From: an uncultured Alphaproteobacteria bacterium
GTDB lineage: Bacteria > Pseudomonadota > Alphaproteobacteria > Puniceispirillales > UBA1172
Direction: 5' to 3'
DNA: 10,850 nt
Assembly: GCA_937952245.1 (NCBI GenBank)
Contig: CALFYS010000132.1
Location: 1 to 10,850, forward strand
Part shown: positions 1 through 7,095 of the stretch, piece after piece
Position numbering within the stretch: the first letter of the stretch is position 1
How the letters are laid out: every line of letters begins with the position of its first letter
Made by a program: the position numbers and the translations under genes
The notes under the pieces: generated by a model
The model's input: only the letters and a program-made list of their open reading frames with translations
Database searches by the model: none
What the model was told of the DNA's origin: nothing

Positions 1-5
1 AATCC

Positions 6-740
6 CTAAGCCACCAATCCCGAGGCGGCGTAATTCATCAACGGCATCCCGCCCAAACGAAAATCATTGACCCCAAAACCATTTAGTTGCGGTTGAATGC
101 CTGTGATGTCATCCAGATCAATCCCCGCTTGGCGGGCTTCTGATTGCAATTCAGAAGGTTTGACGAATTTTTTCGGGTCATGCGTGCCTTTCGGGGCTAA
201 ATTCAACAGGTATTCCGCCGCGTATTTGACCAAGGCCACGCCAGCTATGGAACGGTTGATGGTGGTCAGCACCACCATGCTGGATTGATCATCATGCCCA
301 AACCGCGCCATGGTTTTTAAAAAACCCAAACGGTCATTGACGTGTTCGACCACTTCAGAAGCGATGATGATGTCAAAACGCGCGCCGGTTTCGGCGAGGT
401 TTTCAGCCGTGTCATGAAGATAGGTCAGTTTAAGGCCAGCGCGGGCGGCATGGTCACGGGCGGCTTCAATCGCGCCTTGGCTGGCATCCAGTCCGGTGAC
501 ATTTGCCCCTAAACGCGCCAAAGGTTCCGCCAGCAAGCCGCCACCGCAACCAATATCAAGGATATTTAATCCATCGAGCGAGCGCCCCAACAGCCGATCA
601 GCGTGGCGTTTGATGTAACGCACCCGCGCCGGTGTCATGGCTTGCAAAGCGGCAAAAGGGCCTGTTTCATCCCACCAATCATGGGCAAGCGCTTCAAAAT
701 ATCCAATTTCATCAGGATCAACAGAACGACCCTTATCCAT
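6..740 (-). CDS. ubiG: Ubiquinone biosynthesis O-methyltransferase UbiG
   Basis: SAM-dependent methyltransferase that carries out both O-methylations of the ubiquinone ring, on the early catechol intermediate and on demethylubiquinol. It is a cytosolic or membrane-peripheral enzyme. The 244-aa length is normal for UbiG. The class I Rossmann methyltransferase motif I is at residues 61-68 (LDIGCGGG), an acidic residue for the SAM ribose is at D85, and EVVEHV lies at about 129-134. The UbiG-typical block GTHD...KFVKPSEL is at 185-198, and the C-terminal MNYAASG ending is also family-like. The ATG at 740 has an AGAGG ribosome binding site at 749-753 (8-nt spacer). The stop codon lies 5 nt inside the window edge, so the gene is complete. 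It is divergent from lysC, an arrangement I believe is common in alphaproteobacteria. UbiE-type methyltransferases are the nearest alternative but lack the KFVxPSEL block. Confidence 0.95.
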   Translation of the reverse strand: MDKGRSVDPDEIGYFEALAHDWWDETGPFAALQAMTPARVRYIKRHADRLLGRSLDGLNILDIGCGGGLLAEPLARLGANVTGLDASQGAIEAARDHAARAGLKLTYLHDTAENLAETGARFDIIIASEVVEHVNDRLGFLKTMARFGHDDQSSMVVLTTINRSIAGVALVKYAAEYLLNLAPKGTHDPKKFVKPSELQSEARQAGIDLDDITGIQPQLNGFGVNDFRLGGMPLMNYAASGLVA

Positions 741-788
741 GGCGGTTTCCTCTTTCGGGTGAATATACCCTTGAAGTCAGTGACTATT

Positions 789-856
789 CAGTTTATCAGA
801 TGGCTCAGTTTATCAGATGGCCAAGTTAATCAGATAACCAAGTCTAACAGATGGTT
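789..856. repeat. Four tandem 17-bp repeats in the ubiG/lysC divergent intergenic region
   Basis: Exact 17-bp period: CAGTTTATCAGATGGCT (789-805), CAGTTTATCAGATGGCC (806-822), AAGTTAATCAGATAACC (823-839), AAGTCTAACAGATGGTT (840-856). Units 1 and 2 differ at one position; units 3 and 4 are more diverged but keep AGT and CAGAT in register. An inverted copy of the core, CATCTGAT, lies at 868-875. The array ends about 24 nt before an AT-rich TATATAAA at 880-887 that could be part of the lysC promoter. It could be an operator array for either divergent gene or simple tandem slippage; no known binding site was recognised. Confidence 0.8.
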
Positions 857-923
857 GGCTGTGTTGTCATCTGATCCTCTATATAAAGGCCAAGACCGAT
901 TGAGGCCAGTTAAAGGGTAGCCC

Positions 924-2159
924 ATGGCGCGCATTGTGATGAAATTTGGCGGCACTTCCGTTGGAACAATTGAACGGATCAAAGCTGTTGCAGAAAAAGT
1001 CAAATCTCAAGTGGAGAACGGTGACCAAGTTGCTGTTGTTGTCTCCGCCATGTCTGGCACCACCAATCAATTGGTTGAATGGACGCGGGAAGCCGGCGTT
1101 ATGCATGATGCCCGCGAATATGATGTCGTGGTGTCTTCCGGTGAACAAGTCACGGTGGGGTTGTTGGCGATTGCCTTGCAAAATATCGGCGTTGAAGCAC
1201 GGTCATGGCTTGGTTGGCAAGTTGCGCTTCATACCGATAATGTTCATGGCGGTGCCCGCATCGAAAGCATTGATACCGAAAAAATGAGCGCAAGGCTTGA
1301 TCAAGGTCAAGTCGCGGTTATGGCAGGGTTTCAAGGTGTTGCTGATGATCATCGCATCACCACCCTTGGCCGTGGCGGCTCAGATACATCGGCGGTGGCA
1401 CTGGCGGCGGCGTTAAACGCTGATCGCTGTGATATTTATACCGATGTCGATGGGGTCTATACAACCGACCCTCGTGTTGTGCCGAAAGCCCAGAAATTAG
1501 AGCGCATTACCTTTGAAGAAATGTTGGAAATGGCATCTGGCGGTGCGAAAGTCCTGCAAACCCGTTCTGTTGCCATGGCCATGCGTCATGGGGTGGATTT
1601 GCAAGTGCTTTCAAGTTTTGAAGACCTGCCGGGGTCAGATTTGCCCGGAACAATGGTCGTGAAAGAGGAAGAGATCATGGAAAAGAATTCTGTAAGCGGC
1701 ATTGCCTATAGTGCCGATGAAGCGAAAATCACATTGGCTGGACTGGAAGATAAACCAGGGGTGGCGGCAACGGTCTTTAGCGCGCTTGCCGATAGCAATG
1801 TCAATGTCGATATGATTGTCCAGACCGCCGCCAGCACAGAAGGCCGAACCGATATTACATTTTCGGTCAGCGGTTCTGAATTGGATCGTGCGAAATCCGT
1901 TTTGGACGGCATTAAAAATGATGTCGGGATTAACGAAATCCTGATGGCCGAAAATGTCTGTAAAATCTCAGTTGTGGGGATGGCCATGCGAAGCCAGCCG
2001 GGGATTGCCAAAACCATGTTTGCAACCTTGGCGGATAAGGGCATCAACATTGAGGTGATCTCAACATCAGAGATTAAAATCAGTGTTTTGATCAGCCGTG
2101 ATTACACCGAATTGGCTGTCCGCAGTCTGCATACCGCCTTTGGTTTAGACGGCGAATAA
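924..2159 (+). CDS. lysC: Aspartate kinase (LysC type, two C-terminal ACT domains)
   Basis: Phosphorylates L-aspartate to aspartyl-4-phosphate, the first committed step toward lysine, diaminopimelate, methionine and threonine. The 411 aa match the monofunctional ~400-aa alphaproteobacterial/actinobacterial class. The amino-acid-kinase domain spans about 1-240: KFGGTSVG at 7-14 (ATP/phosphate loop), SSGEQV at 71-76, TLGRGGSDTSA at 147-157 and DIYTDVDGVYTTDPR at 170-184. The regulatory part holds two ACT domains, about 268-340 and 346-411, with the ligand-site-like VNVDMIVQ (293-300) and INIEVISTSEIKIS (374-387). This suggests lysine and/or threonine feedback. The ATG at 924 has AAAGGG at 912-917. 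An internal start at 1677 (residue 252) with its own ribosome binding site could give a separate beta subunit. No lysine riboswitch was recognised upstream. Confidence 0.96.
   Translation: MARIVMKFGGTSVGTIERIKAVAEKVKSQVENGDQVAVVVSAMSGTTNQLVEWTREAGVMHDAREYDVVVSSGEQVTVGLLAIALQNIGVEARSWLGWQVALHTDNVHGGARIESIDTEKMSARLDQGQVAVMAGFQGVADDHRITTLGRGGSDTSAVALAAALNADRCDIYTDVDGVYTTDPRVVPKAQKLERITFEEMLEMASGGAKVLQTRSVAMAMRHGVDLQVLSSFEDLPGSDLPGTMVVKEEEIMEKNSVSGIAYSADEAKITLAGLEDKPGVAATVFSALADSNVNVDMIVQTAASTEGRTDITFSVSGSELDRAKSVLDGIKNDVGINEILMAENVCKISVVGMAMRSQPGIAKTMFATLADKGINIEVISTSEIKISVLISRDYTELAVRSLHTAFGLDGE
1664..1679 (+). promoter_or_regulatory. Candidate internal ribosome binding site and ATG for an in-frame LysC beta subunit
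   Basis: AGAGG at 1664-1668 lies 8 nt before ATG 1677-1679, which is in frame with lysC and encodes Met252. Translation from here would give 160 aa containing only the two ACT domains. In Corynebacterium glutamicum and Bacillus, an overlapping in-frame gene at this same place makes the aspartate kinase beta subunit of an alpha2beta2 enzyme. The sequence shows the site; its use is inferred. Confidence 0.45.
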
Positions 2160-2174
2160 AGCTTAAATTTTATC

Positions 2175-2211
2175 CCATTGAATCAATGGCATGATGTGAT
2201 CAGGTCATGCC
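2175..2211. other. Two overlapping small inverted repeats after lysC
   Basis: CCATTG (2175-2180) and CAATGG (2184-2189) form a 6-bp stem with loop AAT. GGCATGA (2188-2194) and TCATGCC (2205-2211) form a 7-bp stem. They share bases 2188-2189 and so cannot both form fully. Neither is followed by a T-run, so an intrinsic terminator is not supported. They may protect or punctuate the lysC mRNA end. Confidence 0.4.
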
Positions 2212-2225
2212 GCCCTGTATCGACT

Positions 2226-2259
2226 GACTAAATCTTGTGGTTATTCATAAGATTTAGTC
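2226..2259. repeat. Near-perfect 34-nt inverted repeat between lysC and rodZ
   Basis: GACTAAATCTT (2226-2236) is exactly complementary to AAGATTTAGTC (2249-2259). The inner bases also pair (G-T, T-A, G-C, G-T), giving a 15-bp stem with loop TTAT. The stem is AT-rich and no T-run follows on either strand, so it is not a classical intrinsic terminator. It lies about 100 nt before the rodZ-like start. It may be the processed 3' end of lysC mRNA, an operator, or a structured leader element. Confidence 0.6.
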
Positions 2260-2356
2260 CAAATATAGTCAGGTTTTCGCGGATTTGATTTATTTCTTGC
2301 TGTTTGGCTGAAAAATCATCATAAAAGTTACATAAACACTGATAATATTGGCTTTT

Positions 2357-3406
2357 ATGGAAAATACCGGGGCAAAGACCAGCGCTGAAATGCTGGAAGA
2401 AATTGGACAGGCACTGCAAGCAGAACGCGCGCGCCAGAACCTGACTTGCGCCGATATTTCCAATCAACTGCGAATTCCGCAACGTTATATCGAACATATT
2501 GAAGCGGGCGCGACCGATCAGTTGCCGGCCATGACCTATGTGATTGGCTATGTGCGCAGTTATGCCAATCTGTTGAAACTTGACGCGGCGTCGATTTGCG
2601 CTGACCTGAAGAAAAGCCTGACCGCCGATGAAAACAACCCGCAGTTTGACTTTGTTGATCAGCGGCTCGATCAAAAAGCCAATTCAGGACGGACAGCGCT
2701 GGCGGCATTGATCGCGGGTGTGCTGATTTATGGCGGCTGGTATGCTTTCTCAACAGGGCTTATTCTCGCGCCGCAAGACCAATCGTCGGAACAGCCGATT
2801 GAACTGGCCTTGAACGCGGAAACCGAAGTCGAAGATGAAGTTGAAGCCACCTTCACGAAAGTTGCCCCTCGTCCGGTCACTGAAGTCGTAACAGAGACCG
2901 CAGAGGTTACTCCAGAAGCCACTCCTGAAATTCTTCCTGATCAAGAAGAACTCTCCAATGATGCCGCCAATAATGAAACGGCGATTGCCGCCAGTGAAAC
3001 CTCAGAACAGCCTCCGCTTACGCCGCCTGTTGTTGAGCCTCAGGCGGAAGATGTTGTGACAGAGGAATTGGCATCTGTTGAAGAAAGCCTTGAGAGTGAT
3101 GTTCAGCCTCGCGTCACCGATGCTGTTGCCACCAATCGCATCCCCGAAGAAGAGATTATTTTAAAAGCCACGGCCAACAGCTGGGTTGAAGTCACCCGCG
3201 CGGATGGCTCAGCGGTCAGCCAGCGGTTGATGCGAACCGGTGAACGTTATGTGGTGCCGGGCGGGGATGATCTTTTCCTGACAACGGGTAATGCTGGCGG
3301 CCTTGAAATTCAGCTGGGTGATGCTGAGCCTGTTGTGCTTGGCGGTTGGGGTGAAGCTTTACGCGAATTGCCGCTCGACCAAACCATTATCAGCCAGCGG
3401 TATTAG
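2357..3406 (+). CDS. rodZ: RodZ-like membrane protein: N-terminal HTH, one transmembrane helix, C-terminal DUF4115
   Basis: Homologue of the cytoskeletal adaptor RodZ, which links MreB filaments to the peptidoglycan elongation machinery. Residues counted from ATG 2357 (349 aa): a Cro/C1-type HTH_25 fold at about 11-73, a single transmembrane segment at about 112-136 (ALAALIAGVLIYGGW core), and a long acidic Pro/Thr/Glu-rich linker at about 145-262. The DUF4115 beta domain is at about 266-340 and contains LTTGNAGGLEIQLGD. Topology should be N-terminus in the cytoplasm, linker and DUF4115 in the periplasm. A TTG at 2348 in the same frame would add three residues; neither start has a clear Shine-Dalgarno. 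A GATAAT at 2341-2346 hints at a very short leader. The order rodZ-ispG-hisS also occurs in E. coli, which supports the call. In many alphaproteobacteria this family is annotated only as an HTH/DUF4115 protein, and its role in shape has not been shown here. Confidence 0.85.
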   Translation: MENTGAKTSAEMLEEIGQALQAERARQNLTCADISNQLRIPQRYIEHIEAGATDQLPAMTYVIGYVRSYANLLKLDAASICADLKKSLTADENNPQFDFVDQRLDQKANSGRTALAALIAGVLIYGGWYAFSTGLILAPQDQSSEQPIELALNAETEVEDEVEATFTKVAPRPVTEVVTETAEVTPEATPEILPDQEELSNDAANNETAIAASETSEQPPLTPPVVEPQAEDVVTEELASVEESLESDVQPRVTDAVATNRIPEEEIILKATANSWVEVTRADGSAVSQRLMRTGERYVVPGGDDLFLTTGNAGGLEIQLGDAEPVVLGGWGEALRELPLDQTIISQRY

Positions 3407-3499
3407 CGGCTGAAATTCCTAACATTTGAATTATATCATGTGTCGATGATGACTTTATCCAGATAATTTGGATTGTCATTGCCGAAAGACTGCCGATAC

Positions 3500-3523
3500 G
3501 GTATCACAGATTTCGTGATCACC
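3500..3523 (+). other. Hairpin just upstream of the ispG ribosome binding site
   Basis: GGTATCAC (3500-3507) pairs with GTGATCACC (3515-3523) with one bulged C at 3520, giving an 8-bp stem and loop AGATTTC. It ends 10 nt before the GGAG of ispG. A second ATCAC at 3528-3532 could compete for GTGAT. The rest of the 137-nt rodZ-ispG gap shows nothing else clear. It may be an mRNA processing or regulatory element; no known riboswitch was recognised. Confidence 0.4.
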
Positions 3524-3543
3524 CGCTATCACTGGAGCCAAAA

Positions 3544-4659
3544 ATGAGTGTACGCCCCTATCGTGATATTGAACGCCGGAAAACCAGACAGATTATGGTT
3601 GGTGACGTGGCGGTTGGTGGTGATGCGCCGATCTCTGTTCAAACCATGACCAATACCCTGACCAGCGATGTTGCGGCGACAATGGATCAGATCAATTCAG
3701 CGGCAAAGGCAGGGGCGGATATTGTGCGGGTGTCTTGCCCCGATGAAGACAGCACCGCGGCTTTGGCTGAGATTACCAAGCAATCCCCAGTGCCGATCGT
3801 GGCGGATATTCATTTCCATTATAAACGGGCGATTGAAGCGGCCCAATCGGGCGCGGCTTGCTTGCGGATTAACCCCGGGAATATCGGTTCAGCGGATCGT
3901 GTGCGCGAGGTTGTTAACGCGGCGCGTGATCATAATTGTTCCATTCGGATTGGCGTTAACGCCGGGTCATTAGAACGCGATTTGCTGGAAAAATATGGTG
4001 AACCTTGCCCCGAAGCCTTGGTGGAATCCGCCCTAAACCATGCCAAGATTTTGCAGGATCACGATTTTCATGAATTCAAAATATCGGTGAAAGCTTCTGA
4101 TGTGTTTTTAGCGGTCGCCGCCTATTACGGTTTGGCGGATGCCATTGATTGCCCCCTTCATATCGGCATTACCGAAGCCGGCGGGTTGCGGACAGGCACG
4201 GTGAAATCATCCATCGGTCTTGGCAATCTGTTATGGGCGGGGATTGGTGATACCATTAGGGTGTCGCTTTCCGCCGATCCCGCCGAAGAAGTGCGGGTGG
4301 GTTTTGAAATGCTGAAATCCTTGGGGTTAAGGCATCGCGGTGTATCTGTTATTTCTTGCCCGTCATGCGCCCGCCAGCAATTTGACGTGATTGATACCGT
4401 CCGCATTATCGAAGAAAAACTCGACCATATTGATGAGCCGATCACCGTGTCCATCATTGGATGTGTGGTCAATGGCCCGGGGGAAGCGCGTGAAACTGAT
4501 ATTGGGCTGACCGGCGGCGGCAAAGACACCCATCAGATTTATCTTTCCGGCATGGCCGACCACCGCTTGAAAAATGGTGATATTGTCAGCCATGTTGTTG
4601 AGCTGGTTGAAGAACGGGCAGCGGCTATTAAAGCCGCAAAACAAGCCGAACAAGCATAA
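3544..4659 (+). CDS. ispG: 4-hydroxy-3-methylbut-2-en-1-yl diphosphate synthase (IspG/GcpE)
   Basis: Penultimate enzyme of the MEP isoprenoid pathway: reductive ring opening of methylerythritol cyclodiphosphate to HMBPP with a [4Fe-4S] cluster and flavodoxin/ferredoxin electrons. It supplies precursors for the ubiquinone tail and undecaprenyl phosphate. The 371 aa fit the short two-domain bacterial form without the plant-type insert. The N-terminal TIM barrel spans about 1-260 (VQTMTNT 32-38, ADIHFHYKRA 87-96, LRINPGNIG 107-115). The C-terminal cluster domain carries C272, C275 (CPSC 272-275) and C307 in GCVVNGPGE 306-314, with E314 as the likely fourth ligand. This matches the E. coli pattern of three Cys plus Glu. 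The ATG at 3544 has GGAG at 3534-3537. It is followed 16 nt later by hisS, so co-transcription is likely. Confidence 0.97.
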   Translation: MSVRPYRDIERRKTRQIMVGDVAVGGDAPISVQTMTNTLTSDVAATMDQINSAAKAGADIVRVSCPDEDSTAALAEITKQSPVPIVADIHFHYKRAIEAAQSGAACLRINPGNIGSADRVREVVNAARDHNCSIRIGVNAGSLERDLLEKYGEPCPEALVESALNHAKILQDHDFHEFKISVKASDVFLAVAAYYGLADAIDCPLHIGITEAGGLRTGTVKSSIGLGNLLWAGIGDTIRVSLSADPAEEVRVGFEMLKSLGLRHRGVSVISCPSCARQQFDVIDTVRIIEEKLDHIDEPITVSIIGCVVNGPGEARETDIGLTGGGKDTHQIYLSGMADHRLKNGDIVSHVVELVEERAAAIKAAKQAEQA

Positions 4660-4675
4660 AAGGTTTTGAAATAAA

Positions 4676-5971
4676 ATGAGCAAATTGCAATCACCACGCG
4701 GCACCCAAGATCTCATGCCTGAAGATATGGCCGGGCATCGCCATGTGATGGATACGGCAAAATCATGCGCGGGTGTTTTTGGCTTTGAAGAAATGGCCAC
4801 CCCTATTTTTGAATTTACCGATGTCTTCGCTCGCCCCTTGGGGGAATCAAGCGATGTGGTGACAAAGGAAACCTATTCCTTTACCGACCGTGGTGGTGAA
4901 GGGCTCACGCTTCGTCCCGAAGGCACAGCCGGGGTGGTGCGGGCATTGATTTCAGCTGGATTAACACAAACCCTGCCGCAGAAATTCTATTACCAAGGGC
5001 CGATGTTCCGTTATGAACGCCCACAAAAAGGCCGGATGCGGCAGTTCCATCAAGTCGGTGTTGAATTGCTGGGGCCAACCTCACCTTTGGCGGATGCTGA
5101 AGTCATTGCCTTGGGGGCGATGATGCTCGACCGTTTGGGGGTGTTGGCGTCATGTGCCTTGCATTTGAACTCACTGGGGGATGGCGAAAGCCGCTCGGCG
5201 TATCGCACCGCTTTGGTTGAATTTTTATCGGATGTCAAAACAGAACTTTCCGAAGACAGCCAGCGCAGGTTAGAGACCAACCCATTGCGGATTCTCGACA
5301 GTAAAGATGAAAACGACCGGCAATTAATCGCCGATGCCCCTAAATTGGGGGAATATCTGAACGCCGCTTCAAGCGATCATTTCAATCGTGTTGCTGAACA
5401 ATTGGACGCGGCGGGCATTGCCTATATCCATGATGCGAAATTGGTGCGGGGGCTGGATTATTATTGCCATACGGCTTTTGAATTCATCACCACCGATTTA
5501 GGCGCCCAAGGAACGGTCTTGGGCGGCGGCCGCTATGATGGTCTGGCGGAAACATTGGGCGGGCCCAATGTCGCTGGTGTGGGTTGGGCGGCTGGTGTGG
5601 AACGGCTGGCGTTATTATCTGGCCAAGCCCCGCGATTAGACCCGCCGCTGGTCTTGATCGCCCTATCCCCCTCAAATGGTGCTGATTCAAATACTGATGG
5701 TGCTGATGGCGGGATGTCCATTGACGCCACGCTTTTTGCTTTGGCCAATACAATCCGCAATCATGGCCAGCGGGTTGAAATGCCGTTCAGCGGCAATCTG
5801 GGTAAGCAATTAAAACGCGCCGATAAATTGGGCGCCCGCTATGTTGGTATTCTGGGGGCGGATGAAGCGGCACGCGGCGTGATTGTTCTCAGGGATATGC
5901 AGGATGGCAGCCAAACCGATATTGCCCTCGACCAAGCGGCCGAACATTTCAGCACATTATTTCAAAGTTAA
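4676..5971 (+). CDS. hisS: Histidyl-tRNA synthetase (HisRS), canonical type
   Basis: Class II aminoacyl-tRNA synthetase that charges tRNA-His. The 431 aa are near the usual 420-430. Motif 1 starts with PRGTQDLMPED (7-17). TLRPEGTAGVVRAL (78-91) is the ATP/histidine pocket. Motif 2 is FYYQGPMFRYERPQKGRMRQF (104-124). The histidine-specific block LVRGLDYY is at 256-263. GTVLGGGRYDGL (279-290) and GWAAGVERLALL (303-314) hold motif 3. The anticodon-binding domain runs from about 324 to the end. It carries a low-complexity Asn/Gly/Asp-rich insert at about 331-348 caused by a 21-bp in-frame duplication. The motif 2 loop is the canonical one, not the divergent HisRS of many alphaproteobacteria. HisZ is excluded because all catalytic motifs are intact. 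The ATG at 4676 is preceded by AAAGG at 4659-4663, a long spacer. Confidence 0.97.
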   Translation: MSKLQSPRGTQDLMPEDMAGHRHVMDTAKSCAGVFGFEEMATPIFEFTDVFARPLGESSDVVTKETYSFTDRGGEGLTLRPEGTAGVVRALISAGLTQTLPQKFYYQGPMFRYERPQKGRMRQFHQVGVELLGPTSPLADAEVIALGAMMLDRLGVLASCALHLNSLGDGESRSAYRTALVEFLSDVKTELSEDSQRRLETNPLRILDSKDENDRQLIADAPKLGEYLNAASSDHFNRVAEQLDAAGIAYIHDAKLVRGLDYYCHTAFEFITTDLGAQGTVLGGGRYDGLAETLGGPNVAGVGWAAGVERLALLSGQAPRLDPPLVLIALSPSNGADSNTDGADGGMSIDATLFALANTIRNHGQRVEMPFSGNLGKQLKRADKLGARYVGILGADEAARGVIVLRDMQDGSQTDIALDQAAEHFSTLFQS

Positions 5972-6006
5972 GGGCTATTTCAGCGCTAATTGCATCAGAG
6001 TAAATC

Positions 6007-7095
6007 ATGAGTTTATACGATAATCTTGAGCGGGTTCTGGCACGCCGAAAAGACATTGAAGACCAACTGGCCAATTCGGCAAATTTATCGCCGGATGAAT
6101 TGACCAAACTTTCGCGTGAACTGGCGGATTTGAGACCCGCCGCGGAACAATGCGAAAAGGTCAAATCCATGCGGGATGATTTAGAAGCCGCCCAGCAGAT
6201 GATCGCTGATGCCGATGGTGATGATGAAATTATAGCCATGGCGGAAGAAGAAATCGCCAGCATTAATGACGCTTTGCCCGATGCCGAAAGCGAATTGCAA
6301 TTATTGCTTTTGCCGAAAGATAAAGATGACCAGCGCAACGCGATTCTAGAAGTCAGGGCTGGCACTGGCGGGGATGAAGCGGCGTTATTTGGCGCTGATC
6401 TCTTCAATATGTATCAGCGGCTTGCCGCCAAACATGGCTGGCGTTTTGAAGTCATGGAAGTCTCGGACACAGGGATTGGCGGCTATAAAGAAGCCACCGC
6501 GACCATCGAAGGCCATAATGTCTTTGCGCGGCTTAAATTTGAATCAGGGGTGCATCGGGTTCAACGCGTGCCGGAAACGGAAACAGGCGGACGGATTCAC
6601 ACTTCCGCCGCCACGGTTGCGGTTCTGCCGGAAGCGGAAGATGTTGATATTGATATTAATGAACAGGATTTGCGGATTGATGTTTTCCGCGCCTCTGGCC
6701 CTGGGGGGCAATCGGTGAATACAACCGATTCAGCGGTGCGCATCACCCATATCCCCACCGGTATTGTGGTCAGCCAGCAGGATGAAAAATCGCAACATAA
6801 AAACCGTGCCAAAGCCATGAAGATTCTAAGGGCGCGTATCTATGACGCGGAACGGGCACGGGTAGAGGCTGAACGCGCCGCTTCCCGTAAAGGGCAGGTG
6901 GGTTCTGGCGACCGGTCTGAACGTATCCGCACCTATAATTTCCCCCAAGGGCGGGTGACGGATCACCGGATTAACCTGACGCTTTATAAATTGGATCGCA
7001 TTCTGGCGGGGGAAGCCTTGGATGAAATTGTTGATGCGTTGATTTTGGAAGACCAAGCCGCCCGTCTTGCTGAAGTTGCGGAAGATGGGGCGTAA
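6007..7095 (+). CDS. prfA: Peptide chain release factor 1 (RF1)
   Basis: Recognises UAA and UAG stop codons in the ribosomal A site and triggers release of the peptide. The 362 aa are typical. An N-terminal helical domain (about 1-110) comes first. The codon-recognition tripeptide of RF1 (PxT) is P189-E190-T191 in VPETETGGRIHTSAATVAV. The catalytic GGQ is at 233-235 in RASGPGGQSVNTTDSAVR (228-245). The C-terminal SERIRTYNFPQGRVTDHRIN block (304-323) is conserved. PxT rather than SPF separates RF1 from RF2. The ATG at 6007 has only a weak AGAG upstream. The gene overlaps prmC by 11 bp, matching the biology: PrmC methylates Gln235. Confidence 0.97.
   Translation: MSLYDNLERVLARRKDIEDQLANSANLSPDELTKLSRELADLRPAAEQCEKVKSMRDDLEAAQQMIADADGDDEIIAMAEEEIASINDALPDAESELQLLLLPKDKDDQRNAILEVRAGTGGDEAALFGADLFNMYQRLAAKHGWRFEVMEVSDTGIGGYKEATATIEGHNVFARLKFESGVHRVQRVPETETGGRIHTSAATVAVLPEAEDVDIDINEQDLRIDVFRASGPGGQSVNTTDSAVRITHIPTGIVVSQQDEKSQHKNRAKAMKILRARIYDAERARVEAERAASRKGQVGSGDRSERIRTYNFPQGRVTDHRINLTLYKLDRILAGEALDEIVDALILEDQAARLAEVAEDGA

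Noticed and set aside
789..856. CRISPR array
   Set aside because: The repeats are contiguous with no spacers, are diverged, and have no cas genes nearby.
603..920. 105-aa plus-strand open frame overlapping the start of ubiG and the repeat array
   Set aside because: Its first half is antisense to the conserved ubiG N-terminus and the rest runs through tandem repeats; no family resemblance and no convincing ribosome binding site.
857..923. Possible lysine riboswitch or peptide-coding attenuator before lysC
   Set aside because: The leader is too short for a lysine riboswitch, and no lysine-rich leader peptide or terminator hairpin is present; the small CAGATG/CATCTG stem has no T-run.
4363..4800. 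145-aa minus-strand open frame across the ispG/hisS junction
   Set aside because: Antisense to conserved Fe-S-domain codons of ispG and the start of hisS; no domain features. Other long antisense frames in lysC, prfA and prmC are rejected for the same reason.
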